From: an uncultured Ruminobacter sp. | Lineage (GTDB): Bacteria > Pseudomonadota > Gammaproteobacteria > Enterobacterales > Succinivibrionaceae | Assembly (NCBI GenBank): GCA_902776415.1 | Contig: CACYPY010000026.1 | Span: forward strand, 1 to 38,991 | DNA: 38,991 nt | Reading direction: 5' to 3' | In this document: positions 1 through 8,800 of the stretch, piece by piece | Layout of the letters: every line of letters starts with the position of its first letter | How positions within the stretch are numbered: position 1 is the first letter of the stretch | The notes under the pieces: generated by a model | What the model was told of the DNA's origin: nothing | The model's database searches: none | Seen by the model: the letters and a program-made list of their open reading frames with translations, nothing else | Made by a program: the position numbers and the translations under genes

Positions 1-472
1 GGCAGCGCACGCCCCTTCCCGTGAACCCGGCTTCCTCGTGGGCCTTATAGTTACAGTAGAGAATCAGCAGAGTTCCCAGATACTTTTCATCCCGGCATTT
101 TCTCAGAAATTCGCAGGACTGGGACTTCAGCCGGTCATACTGGAAATTAAAGGTTTTAAGTAATCCCGGCCATGACTTTACCTGAAGATAGTTGACCCGG
201 GCATCCTCAAGAGAGTTGAACATTCCGAAATCCGCGGAATCATTCCGCAAACCGGCGAGACAGTCAAAATTGGTGAAAACAATATGACCGCATTCATGAG
301 CCACGTAGCCGTAGGCCATTTCCAGGCCTTCACTGTCGCTGAGGTCGAGACGAGGAATGGTAATCTGCTTGCCATTTGTATAAGCAGTATGACCATACAT
401 GAGAAGCTCCACACCATATCTTCTGGCGTAGGAACCAATTAATAAGGGCAAAACACCGCTGCTGATTTTCAT
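1..472 (-). CDS. CobT-like putative metallopeptidase, N-terminal 157 residues (runs off the window)
   Basis: An open frame starts at the ATG at 470-472 and stays open to base 1, so the C-terminal part lies outside the window. The start has a good Shine-Dalgarno, GGAAGGTG, seven bases upstream. Residues 57-68 hold a zinc-protease motif, VAHECGHIVFTN (HExxH at 59-63). About 25 residues later comes NSLEDAR, the Glu-Asp pair that serves as the downstream ligand in this group. The combination resembles the metallopeptidase-like N-terminus of CobT/VWA proteins (cobaltochelatase CobT-like, often encoded next to a MoxR-type AAA+ ATPase and finished by a von Willebrand A domain). The VWA part and the ATPase partner would lie beyond the left edge and cannot be seen. 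Role unknown; such pairs are thought to remodel or insert metals into protein complexes. The motif is clear, the family assignment is moderately sure. Confidence 0.72.
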   Translation of the reverse strand, partial: MKISSGVLPLLIGSYARRYGVELLMYGHTAYTNGKQITIPRLDLSDSEGLEMAYGYVAHECGHIVFTNFDCLAGLRNDSADFGMFNSLEDARVNYLQVKSWPGLLKTFNFQYDRLKSQSCEFLRKCRDEKYLGTLLILYCNYKAHEEAGFTGRGVRC

Positions 473-893
473 AATCTTCACCTTCCGAACTAAAAAACAA
501 CGTTTCTTTTAAATCTTTAACTTTCGAATCTGTCTTCCCTGCGGAAAACGTGGCCATTGTAATGGAGTTTTTATAAAAAGGCAAAGATTTTTTAATCAGT
601 AGACAAATTTTATACACAGGTTGTTTAATTAATGACCAATTTGGTTATTAATTAAACTTTTATCAACCAGACCTCGCTGTATCCAGGCCTGTTTTTCAAA
701 AAATACCGCCATGAAACACAGGTATCAGACATTTGTCAGGAGCGGAAATCCTCCCATGAGAGTGGTCTTAACACACCGGAATGCCGTATGGCTGGATTTA
801 ACGGATCCTGATGCTTACAATAACAGCATATTTTCGAAAAACCGAAAGACCGGAACCGAACCGGCCATGACCCACATCCAAGGTACTCATCAT
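473..893. other. Intergenic region between divergent CobT-like gene and yfcE
   Basis: No convincing gene is seen. The region is AT-rich near 590-660 and should hold the promoters of the two divergent genes. Its main structure is the long inverted repeat at 623-657, listed separately. The frame of yfcE is open upstream to 711, but that extension has no family similarity and the ribosome-binding site favours the start at 894. Confidence 0.6.
623..657. repeat. 35-bp AT-rich inverted repeat
   Basis: GTTTAATTAATGACCAA and its near-exact reverse complement flank a single central T at 640, giving 17-base arms with one mismatch (a G-T wobble if transcribed). TTTT follows on the plus strand. It could act as a hairpin, a weak terminator, or an operator between the two divergent genes. 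Confidence 0.75.
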
Positions 894-1478
894 ATGAACA
901 ACGTATATGCAGTAATTTCTGATATTCACGGTGACAGCAAATGCCTCTCCTCCGCCCTGAAAACCCTGGAAAGCTATGATATATCCTTTTATCTTCTTCT
1001 GGGGGATCTGATAAACCACGGTCCCCGAAACGGTCTGTCCCGGGAGTATAACCCCCTGGGCATACCGGAACTTCTGAATCCGCTCAGGCATAAAATCATC
1101 GCCGTCCGGGGAAACTGCGACAGCGAGGTGGACCAGAAGCTTTGCGAATTTCCGCTGACCGCACCGGTAAATACACTGATAATCGGCGGACATCGGGCCG
1201 TTATGACTCACGGACATATATGGAAACCGGCCGATACCGAAAAACTGGCTCTCTCCCGGAATGACATCTTTATGAGCGGACACACCCATATGCCGGTTCT
1301 GGAACGGAATTCCCGGGGGGTGATTATTTTCAATCCCGGATCACTTACTTTCCCCAAAGGCCCGAACGGCATTCATACCATGGGAATTATTGACGAAAAA
1401 TCCGGAACCGTTTCTCTTCTTGATATTTCCGGGAAAAAACTGAACACTGTCAGTTTTCTGGAGCAGGACTCTTTCTGA
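894..1478 (+). CDS. yfcE: YfcE-type metallophosphodiesterase
   Basis: This 194-residue protein is close to E. coli YfcE (184 aa), a manganese-dependent cytosolic phosphodiesterase of the calcineurin-like superfamily; its natural substrate is not firmly known. All metal-site motifs are present in order: SDIHGD near the N-terminus, GDLINHGPRN, RGNCDSEVD, THGHIW and SGHTHMP, followed by FNPGSLTFPKG. The start at 894 puts the first motif about eight residues from the N-terminus as in the family, and AAGGT lies ten bases upstream. Longer starts at 711 and 867 would add unrelated sequence. The gene stands alone, followed about 130 bases later by a tRNA gene with its own promoter. Confidence 0.93.
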   Translation: MNNVYAVISDIHGDSKCLSSALKTLESYDISFYLLLGDLINHGPRNGLSREYNPLGIPELLNPLRHKIIAVRGNCDSEVDQKLCEFPLTAPVNTLIIGGHRAVMTHGHIWKPADTEKLALSRNDIFMSGHTHMPVLERNSRGVIIFNPGSLTFPKGPNGIHTMGIIDEKSGTVSLLDISGKKLNTVSFLEQDSF

Positions 1479-1566
1479 ACCCATGTCTTCGAACTCCTTC
1501 TCTGAAAAGCGGCATATTTCCACCGGAGGTCCCCGGAGCCGAAAAACCGCTTTTTAAAAATTTTTC

Positions 1567-1594
1567 TTGCAAATTCTGAATAAATGAATATACT
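1567..1594 (+). promoter_or_regulatory. Sigma-70 promoter of tRNA-fMet
   Basis: TTGCAA at 1567-1572, a 16-base spacer, and TATACT at 1589-1594. The expected start is near 1601, eight bases before the mature tRNA, which fits a short leader. Confidence 0.75.
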
Positions 1595-1608
1595 AGGCAC
1601 GTTTCTGA

Positions 1609-1685
<77 letters not shown>

Positions 1686-1920
1686 AGTATCTTTCTCATT
1701 CTCTTTTCTCATTCTCTTTTTCTGCTTTCCCATACGCTGATGAGTTGTATGCTTTTGCAGGCAGTTTCATTTTTCATTGATTTTGCAGGCCTTTGAAAAC
1801 CGGCAGATTGCCTGATAACTTCTGTCTGTTGCTGAAATGCCGGAAAGACTGCCTGATCGAAATCAAAAAAATCAGAAAAGACATCCCTGAAATCCCGGAA
1901 GAAAATGGTGAAATTCAGAC

Positions 1921-1949
1921 AAAAAAAAACCGGTACCAAAGGCACCGGC
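1921..1949 (-). terminator. Rho-independent terminator, minus strand, with no assigned gene
   Basis: Read on the minus strand: stem CCGGTGCC, loop TTT, GGTACCGG, then nine T. The eight-base stem has one G-U pair. nrdG already has its own terminator at 2231-2258, so this one may end a separate short transcript arising between about 1950 and 2150. Confidence 0.75.
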
Positions 1950-2152
1950 TAAAGTCTTTCAATATGAAAGAACACGGGATTAACTGATTACGAACTATAT
2001 AAAGCAACACGCGTGCCAGCTGCATAACAAAAAATCCATATTATTTTAGATTTTTTTCTAAAGCCTTATTTTATAAGGTTTTGCCGGGATCAATTATTTC
2101 AACAGGCCGTAACTCCTGTGCACTGTCATGAAATTTTGCGGCACTCAGCTTG

Positions 2153-2228
2153 TTGCATTTTGCAATAATATGGATACACATCCTTCAATTTTGCAAAATT
2201 ATTTGCATTTTGCAAGTTTTATTGCAAT
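2153..2228. repeat. Cluster of TTGCAA-type palindromes
   Basis: TTGCATTTTGCAA occurs at 2153-2165 and again at 2203-2215, exactly 50 bases apart. Between them lies the perfect 14-base palindrome AATTTTGCAAAATT (2187-2200), and ATTGCAAT follows at 2221-2228. The density of one core palindrome in 76 bases suggests binding sites for a dimeric regulator; the regulator is unknown. Confidence 0.6.
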
Positions 2229-2230
2229 TC

Positions 2231-2258
2231 AAAAAAAAGACCGCCCTGCCAGGCAGTC
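2231..2258 (-). terminator. Terminator of nrdG
   Basis: On the minus strand, GACTGCCT pairs with GGGCGGTC (two G-U pairs) around a GGCA loop and is followed by eight T. It lies about 45 bases past the nrdG stop. Confidence 0.85.
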
Positions 2259-2303
2259 CTGTGTTATCCCCTTGCCGAAAAGCAACCATCTCGCTTTCCG
2301 GTT

Positions 2304-2813
2304 CTATTTCTTCTCCGTGAGGTCATTCTTCCATGAGGCATAGGAACGGTTGAAGCGATAGATAATCTGATTGCTGCTGCCCCGGAACGAGAGCGAGGGA
2401 TCCTTTTTGTCTTCCTCGAATCTTCCGTCAACAAGAACATCTATCAGACTGACCACCTCCAGCTGTTCCGGGGTCAGTTCATTCTTGGTATATCCGGTCC
2501 AAAGCCAGATATCCTTGTCAAGAGAGCATTCCCGGCGCACTCTTTCGCAAATGGATTTCACTGTAGGAAGATTGGCAGGCAGAAGAGGATCCCCGCCGGT
2601 CAGTGAAAGGCCCCTTCTGTGAATTCTGGTATCATTAAGATCCTGAATAATCTGATCGCACATCTCATCCGTGAAAGGAAAACCGGCATTAACATTCCAG
2701 GTAGACTGATTGTAGCATCCCGGACAGTGATGCTCGCATCCTGCAACAAAAAGGGTACAGCGGGTTCCAAGCCCGTTAAGAACATCAATAGGAATATATT
2801 TACAGTAATTCAT
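2304..2813 (-). CDS. nrdG: Anaerobic ribonucleoside-triphosphate reductase-activating protein
   Basis: This 169-residue radical-SAM activase generates the glycyl radical on the class III ribonucleotide reductase NrdD, allowing dNTP synthesis without oxygen. The N-terminus MNYCKYIPIDVLNG and the iron-sulfur motif CEHHCPGC (CxxxCxxC, residues 26-33) match E. coli NrdG. LSLTGGDPL and WLWTGYT follow at the expected spacing, and the C-terminal RGSSNQIIYR is conserved. NrdG is slightly longer than E. coli (154 aa), with a basic tail. Unusually for the family, nrdD is not adjacent: the upstream gene is uvrB, separated by a terminator. The gene is therefore probably transcribed alone. Confidence 0.95.
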   Translation of the reverse strand: MNYCKYIPIDVLNGLGTRCTLFVAGCEHHCPGCYNQSTWNVNAGFPFTDEMCDQIIQDLNDTRIHRRGLSLTGGDPLLPANLPTVKSICERVRRECSLDKDIWLWTGYTKNELTPEQLEVVSLIDVLVDGRFEEDKKDPSLSFRGSSNQIIYRFNRSYASWKNDLTEKK

Positions 2814-2863
2814 TCCTGAATGCCTCGTTTATATTTCGTAAAACTGCCGGGGTCGTATGACTG

Positions 2864-2900
2864 AAAAAAACTCTTCCGGGATCTCCCTCAACCGAAGAGT
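2864..2900 (-). terminator. Terminator downstream of uvrB
   Basis: On the minus strand ACTCTTCGG pairs with CCGGAAGAGT (one bulged base) and seven T follow. It sits about 150 bases beyond the uvrB stop and 50 bases before the nrdG start, separating the two genes. Confidence 0.8.
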
Positions 2901-3050
2901 CTCAAATTATACACACAAACTCGCCGTCTCTATCATTGTTTCAGATGGCAAGTGCGTTTACTGCCATTTTCGGAACGCCAAACGACAGGACAATTCTAGT
3001 AAATTTTTGTTTTTTTTTCCACACCGAAGGCCGGGAACGGGAACCTCCGG

Positions 3051-5084
3051 TCAGAGCGTCTTCATAATTTCTTCACATTCCCTCATGAGGTCCCGGAAAT
3101 GGGCTGCCTCCTCGAATTTCAGATCCCTGGCGGCTTCCTTCATTTTTCTTTCATAATCCTTAAGAAGCTTCAGAAGTTCATTCTGGGATCTGATTTCTCC
3201 AAGATCCTCCTTAAGTCTCCCCGAAGCAATATTTTCCGCACCACGGCCTTCCTCACCGGTTACCGGAGTCCCGATATCCAGAATGTCACTTATGGGCTTG
3301 ATAATGGGTGTCGGCTTCATATGGTGTTCGGCATTGTATTTCTCCTGCCTGAAGCGGCGGCGACGCGTCTCGGAAATGGCTGCCTTCATGGCCGGAGTTT
3401 CGGAATCTGCATACAGAATGGCTTTCCCGTGAATGTTACGGGCCGCCCTTCCCATAGTCTGAATCAGAGCCATTTCGGATCTCAGAAACCCCTGCTTGTC
3501 AGCATCCAGGATTGCCACCAAGGATACCTCCGGCATGTCAAGACCTTCTCTCAAAAGGTTTATCCCCACAATAACATCAAATTTTCCGAGACGAAGATCC
3601 CTTATTATCTCCATGCGTTCCACGGTATCCACATCGGAATGAAGATAGCGGACCCTGATCTGATGTTCCTCCAGGTATTCCGTAAGATTTTCCGCCATTT
3701 TTTTTGTAAGCGTGGTTACCAGCACTCTTTCATTTTTCTGGGAACAGGCCCGGATTTCGCTCATCACGTCATCAACCTGGGAAGCCACGGGCCTTACCTC
3801 GATCTCCGGATCCAGAAGTCCGGTAGGCCGCACCACCTGCTCCGCCGAAATACCGCCGGATTCCGTCAGCTCAAAATCCCTGGGAGTGGCGGAAACATAA
3901 ATGGTCTGAGGCTGAACCTTCCGGAACTCCTCAAAGCGGAGCGGCCTGTTGTCGAGAGCCGAAGGAAGCCTAAAACCGAATTCCACCAGGGTCTGCTTCC
4001 GGGACAGATTTCCCTTGTACATGGCTCCGATCTGCGGAACTGTCTCATGAGATTCGTCAATGATCAGAAGACTGTCCTCGGGAAGATAGTCGAATAAACA
4101 TGGAGGCGGTTCCCCGGGCTTCTTTCCGGAAAGATATCTGGTGTAGTTCTCAATACCGGAGCAATACCCCAGCTCCTTCATCATTTCAATATCGTTGATT
4201 GTCCTTTCGGAAAGCCGCTGCTCCTCCACCAGCTTCCCGGCCCCGTGAAGCTCCTCCAGTCTCACCCTTAAATCCTTTTTAATCTCATCCACCGCCCGAT
4301 CCAGAACGCTCTGCGGGGTTACAAACTGATTTTTGGGATAGATGGTAACCCGGGGAAGCTGCTCTGCCAGACGTCCGGTCAGAGGATCAAAGGTGGAGAT
4401 CCGCTCCACCTCGTCATCAAAAAGCTCAATGCGCACCGCCAGAGAATCGGATTCCGCCGGAAACACGTCAATGACGTCTCCGTGCAATCTGAAGGTCGCT
4501 CTCTGGAAGTCCAGCTCATTCCTGGTATAAAGCATTTCGGAAAGCCGTTTGGTGATACTGCCGGGAGTCACCGGCTCCCCTACCGAGAGGTTAAGCAGCA
4601 TCTTCATATACTCGGCCGGTTCGCCAAGGCCGTAAATGGCACTCACGGAGGCCACGATGATAACATCCCGTCTTTCCAGAAGAGCCTTGGTAGCCGAAAG
4701 CCGCATCTGCTCTATATGCTCGTTGATGTCGGCATCCTTTTCAATATAGGTATCGGAAGCCGGAACATAGGCCTCAGGCTGATAGTAATCATAATACGAA
4801 ACAAAATACTCCACGGCATTGTCCGGGAAAAAGCTCTTCATCTCTCCGTACAGCTGAGCCGCCAGGGTTTTGTTGTGGGCCATGATGATCACCGGCCTCT
4901 GAACATTCTGAATAACGTTTGCCATGGTGAAGGTTTTACCGGATCCGGTAACTCCCAGAAGCACCTGATGCTTCTTCCCGGACAGAACTCCCTCGGTCAG
5001 CAGTCTTATGGCTTCAGGCTGATCTCCTGAAGGACTGTAGGATGAACAAAGTCTGAAGGGTCTTCCGCCGTCTTCCGTTTTCAT
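3051..5084 (-). CDS. uvrB: Excinuclease ABC subunit B
   Basis: UvrB is the damage-verification helicase of nucleotide excision repair. It is loaded by UvrA2 and recruits UvrC for incision. The protein has 677 residues (E. coli 673). GVTGSGKT (44-51) is the Walker A motif. The beta-hairpin that clamps one DNA strand is seen as [12 protein letters not shown] and following residues. IIDESHET is the motif II box, and GRAARN is helicase motif VI. The C-terminal UVR domain that binds UvrC lies at about 634-670. The start is supported by AGAGGT seven bases upstream and by alignment of [13 protein letters not shown] with the family N-terminus. I looked for a LexA-type box upstream and did not find a convincing one. 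Confidence 0.98.
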   Translation of the reverse strand: MKTEDGGRPFRLCSSYSPSGDQPEAIRLLTEGVLSGKKHQVLLGVTGSGKTFTMANVIQNVQRPVIIMAHNKTLAAQLYGEMKSFFPDNAVEYFVSYYDYYQPEAYVPASDTYIEKDADINEHIEQMRLSATKALLERRDVIIVASVSAIYGLGEPAEYMKMLLNLSVGEPVTPGSITKRLSEMLYTRNELDFQRATFRLHGDVIDVFPAESDSLAVRIELFDDEVERISTFDPLTGRLAEQLPRVTIYPKNQFVTPQSVLDRAVDEIKKDLRVRLEELHGAGKLVEEQRLSERTINDIEMMKELGYCSGIENYTRYLSGKKPGEPPPCLFDYLPEDSLLIIDESHETVPQIGAMYKGNLSRKQTLVEFGFRLPSALDNRPLRFEEFRKVQPQTIYVSATPRDFELTESGGISAEQVVRPTGLLDPEIEVRPVASQVDDVMSEIRACSQKNERVLVTTLTKKMAENLTEYLEEHQIRVRYLHSDVDTVERMEIIRDLRLGKFDVIVGINLLREGLDMPEVSLVAILDADKQGFLRSEMALIQTMGRAARNIHGKAILYADSETPAMKAAISETRRRRFRQEKYNAEHHMKPTPIIKPISDILDIGTPVTGEEGRGAENIASGRLKEDLGEIRSQNELLKLLKDYERKMKEAARDLKFEEAAHFRDLMRECEEIMKTL

Positions 5085-5353
5085 AAAACACCTCTGCCGC
5101 TAAAAAATCCGGAGAACGGCAGTGCCCGAAATCACCTGATCCCGCTTTTTCGTTTGCGAGAATCCCGGCCGGCTCCGGATAACAATGACTCTGAGATTTT
5201 ACAGCAAAGACGACGGCAGATCCCGGAAAATGCAAAAACAGAGCTTATCGTTCGCATGACATGTGCATTCCGGAATTTTCTCCTTCAATTATCGAAAAAT
5301 CGGCTGAAAAACATCCAAAAAAATTTCTTTTTAGGCAAAATATCAATAATTGT
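5085..5353. other. uvrB upstream region
   Basis: This stretch, about 345 bases including the tRNA-Asn promoter that follows, holds no credible gene. It should contain the minus-strand promoter of uvrB, but no strong consensus is visible. The plus side becomes AT-rich toward the tRNA-Asn promoter. Confidence 0.5.
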
Positions 5354-5382
5354 TTGACAACACCCAGCGGAATCCGTATCAT
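5354..5382 (+). promoter_or_regulatory. Sigma-70 promoter of tRNA-Asn
   Basis: A perfect TTGACA at 5354-5359, a 17-base spacer, and TATCAT at 5377-5382. Transcription would begin near 5389, giving a 40-base leader before the tRNA. Confidence 0.85.
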
Positions 5383-5429
5383 TACGCCCATGCAAAGCCC
5401 GGGTGCTTAATCCGGAGTGTTTTTTGAGT

Positions 5430-5505
5430 TCCTCCTTAGTTCAGTCGGTAGAACGGCGGACTGTTAATCCGTATGTCGCTGGTTCAAGTCCAGTAGGAGG
5501 AGCCA
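5430..5505 (+). tRNA. tRNA-Asn (GTT)
   Basis: A 76-base tRNA with encoded CCA. The acceptor stem TCCTCCT pairs with AGGAGGA, the anticodon loop is CTGTTAA, and the T arm reads GGTTCAAGTCC. It is nearly identical to E. coli tRNA-Asn. No partial copy of its 3' end, such as an integration attachment site would leave, is seen elsewhere in the window. Confidence 0.97.
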
Positions 5506-5741
5506 CGAATCTCTTCTTCCCCTTTTGTTCTTCATGCAATTCCCTGCTTCCTGTGATTCCGGTGTAATCCGTTAATGATCCGTTTTTCAGACAGATCATC
5601 CCCGTTTTTTTGCGTCATAAGCCGGAAATCATTAATCCAATTCCGACCCTCCCCTGAAGCAACCGCGAGTGTACCATTCTGAAAGACAGACAGGACACAA
5701 ACAGGTCCTGCATCCCTTCTTCTCGCTCTTCGCACCTCAAT
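5506..5741. other. Intergenic region between tRNA-Asn and the ftsK terminator
   Basis: No gene is supported. A 67-codon minus-strand frame (5532-5735) lies beyond the ftsK terminator and has no recognisable family, so I do not call it. The T-rich stretch right after the tRNA may help end its transcript. Confidence 0.5.
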
Positions 5742-5775
5742 AAAAAAACCCTCCGATATCCGGTATCGAAGGGTT
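5742..5775 (-). terminator. Terminator of ftsK
   Basis: A 12-base stem (5747-5758 with 5764-5775, one G-U pair) closes a five-base loop, and on the minus strand it is followed by a run of seven T. It lies 46 bases past the ftsK stop. Confidence 0.92.
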
Positions 5776-5820
5776 CTGGATTAAACAAGGATTTCTCAAA
5801 TCCGGAAAATTCAGGCGGGC

Positions 5821-8800
5821 TCAGTCGATCAGAATATCCCGCACGCCGTTACCTCCGGTAGCCGGGGAAACCACACCGTTCTCCTCGAGAGCGGTCACAA
5901 AATTGGCAGCCCGATTGTATCCGATGCTGAACTGTCTCTGGATAAGGGAAATGCTGACCCCCTTGTTGCGCATCTTAAGATCGCGGCAGAAATCAACAAT
6001 CTTGGAGTACAGAGGATCGTTCTCCAGAGAATTGCCGCCGCCTGCCCCGACTCCGACATCAGCACCGTCAGAATCCTGTTCCACAAACATCTCGGTAACC
6101 TTGTCCACATATTCCGGCTTGCCTCTGGCCCGCCAGGCTTCTGTGAACATGTTGATTTCATCGTCAGACGCAAAGGCTCCGTGCAGTCTTCTGAGATCGG
6201 CGGTATCGCCGTTAAGCTTGGCCAGCATGTCACCTCTTCCCAAAAGTCCCTCAGCGCCCTTTACCCCAAGCACCAGCTGGGATTCAATATTGCTTTTGAC
6301 CTTAAACGCAATCTGACTGGGCAGGTTGGCCTTGATCTGACCGGTAATAAACTCCTTGCGGGGAGACTGGGTTGCCAGGAGAAGATGAATGCCCACGGCA
6401 CGCGCCTTGGCGGTAAGCCGTGAAATGGCACTCTCAATTTCGTTCTTCTGCTTCTTGAGGCTGAGCATGATATCGGCAAACTCGTCCACCACCACGAAGA
6501 TGAAAGGCAAAGGCTTGAGATAAGGGGCTTCCGGCTCCATACTGTCCTGAGGATTCCAGGTGGGATCCTTTCTCGGCTGGCCTTCGCTTATCCACTGTCT
6601 TACCTTCTCGTTGAAGACTTCCAGCTTTCGTACCTCAAAGTACGACAGCAGGGTATAGCGGCGTTCCATTTCGTCACAGGCCCACTTCAGAGCGCTGAAG
6701 GCTTTCTTCATGTCCGTGATTACCGGTGTCAGAAGATGCGGTACATCCTTGTAAACAGAGAATTCCACCTGCTTCGGATCAATCAGAATCAGCCGCAGGG
6801 TCTCCGGAGTATGACGCATCATCAGGGAAACCAGGATAACATTGATTCCCACAGATTTTCCTGAACCGGTGGTGCCGGCAATAAGAAGATGCGGAGCCTG
6901 AGCAATGTCATAAACAAAAGTTTTTCCGGAGACGTCACGCCCCAGTATCGCAGTAAGAGCTCCCTTTGAATTCACAAACTCCGGAGCCTCCAGAAGCTCT
7001 CTCATGCAGATGGTCTGTCTTTTCCTGTTTGGAATATCAACGCCCACATAGGAGGAACCGCTGATCTGGGGCTGAATCATCACCACCCCTTCGGATTTCA
7101 GTGCCCGACTGATATCAGACGTGATCTTCAGGAGCTTGCTGCAGGTCTGTCCCGGCTCCAGATCCAGATAATAACGGGTAATCACCGGACCGCACTCGTA
7201 AAGCTTCTGCGGCAATACATTCCCCTCAGCGTCATACATTCTGTTGCCGTCAGCATTAAGACGGGGCTTAAAGATCTCATTGCCTTCATCGTCGTACATC
7301 TTGTTGCCTTCGGCATCGAGCTGGGGCTCAAAGGCCACATGAGCCTTAAAACGATAATCCCGAAGCACCCGGTCAAGATTGTCCGCAGTCTGATCCATGG
7401 CAGTACTGTCCACGGCACTGATAACCGGACTGGACTTAAAGATGGAGGTCGGCGGGAACACACCGTGCACCTCCACATCATAATAACCGTCATGAAAATT
7501 GATGGAGGAAGGAATATCCGGATCTCTGACTCTGGTGATCACATCCTCCTGCCCGGCATCCGCGGGAGTGTCGTCAGGAGAAGAAGCGGCTTCGGCAGAA
7601 AAACCGTTGCCCAGGTCATTTTCATTATGCCCCCTGTCTTCTTCGTCATCAACTCTGGAAAAACCCGAAGGAAGATCCCCGAAAGGTTCATCAAAATCGG
7701 GCTCCTGAAGCTCGGCCTTGCGCTGCTCTCTGACATCACTGAAGTTGATGACATTATAGTTATCCGCCTGCACGTCATGGAAACCGCCGGTGTATCCGTC
7801 ATCGGTCTCGGGAGCTGAAAGGTCGGTATCAGAGCTTCTGCTGACATTTTTCTGATATCCCGAATCATCTTGATACACCGAACCGGAGTTTTCTTCCTTG
7901 TCATCGGAGGCGGACAGATCAAAGGCATTCCAGCCGCTGTCCCGCTCTTCCCTGACCGCAGCATCGGATTCAGCACGGGTTCCGGTTACGCCATCCCGCA
8001 CACCCGGCTCGTAAACACGGCTGTCCGGACGCTTCTGAACCTCCTCCCGGATCATCCGATCCGCACCGGGGTTCTGAAGGGGGCTTCCGCCATGCATATC
8101 CGGGTAAACCCGGTCCTGCGGGGAAACCTGGTTTTCACCACCGGTGGTTGTGACAGAGGTTGCCGAAATATTTTCCTGAACAGACGGATCAGGAAGCCGA
8201 CCGGAGCCTAAGGGTGCCATAACAGCCGGGGCAGCAGGTGCGGAATCGGTTCCGGCACTTCCCTGAGCCGCGGATTCTTCAGAAGCGGTGGCTGCTGCAG
8301 GATTCAAAGACATGGTCTGAGATCGGAGGCCGTTTTCCGGAACACTTTCTGATGCCGGAGAATCTGCAACGGGGACAGTAACCGGAGGAACTTCCGAAGC
8401 CGCACTGGAAACGACCGGGGAAACTTCCGGATCCCCGGCGGCATTTCCGGCATTGGAAGACCGGGAAATACCGTTTTCGGTTACGGCAGCACAGTTTTCC
8501 GTTTTTACGGCGTTTTCCGAACCTGAGCTACCTGCTTCTGTCTCTTCCGAACCCCGGGAACGGGGAGGAAGAACATTGGTATGCCGATGTCCGCTTACTG
8601 CGGGAATCACTTTGTCCTCTTCTGCTTCGGTTTCGGAAAAGGTTCGGTCCATTTCCCCGAAATCAATGGAGGGGCCGGAACTTTCCGACAGCTCGTTCTC
8701 CTGAACGTCCGGCATCTCCGGTTCCGGGTCCTTCTCACGAATCTTGTCCGGATCTGCCGCTCCCAGTCCCGGGATATAAAGATCCTCCTCGGAATCACCA

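Larger units (their letters stand above)
1686..2230. other. Gene-free region between tRNA-fMet and the nrdG terminator
   Basis: No credible gene is seen. After the tRNA comes a pyrimidine-rich stretch with a repeated TTTTCTCATTCTCT motif (about 1689-1723). Further structures are a minus-strand terminator (1921-1949), the perfect 15-base palindrome CTTTCAATATGAAAG (1956-1970), a weak AT-rich hairpin CCTTAT-TTT-ATAAGG followed by TTTT (about 2064-2085), and the TTGCAA palindrome cluster (2153-2228). Short open frames on both strands overlap these structures and look spurious. Confidence 0.55.

Noticed and set aside
711..893. N-terminal extension of yfcE from an ATG at 711
   Set aside because: It adds 61 residues with no family similarity. 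The metal motif SDIHGD lies close to the N-terminus in YfcE, and the site before 894 fits.
1709..1987. Short frames on both strands after tRNA-fMet
   Set aside because: They overlap a strong terminator and a pyrimidine-rich stretch, have no ribosome-binding sites and no recognisable sequence.
5085..5235. Upstream extension or separate gene before uvrB
   Set aside because: A 73-codon frame overlaps the uvrB start and has odd composition; no family is recognisable.
5430..5505. tRNA-Asn as an integration site
   Set aside because: No repeated 3' end, integrase or phage gene is seen nearby in the window.
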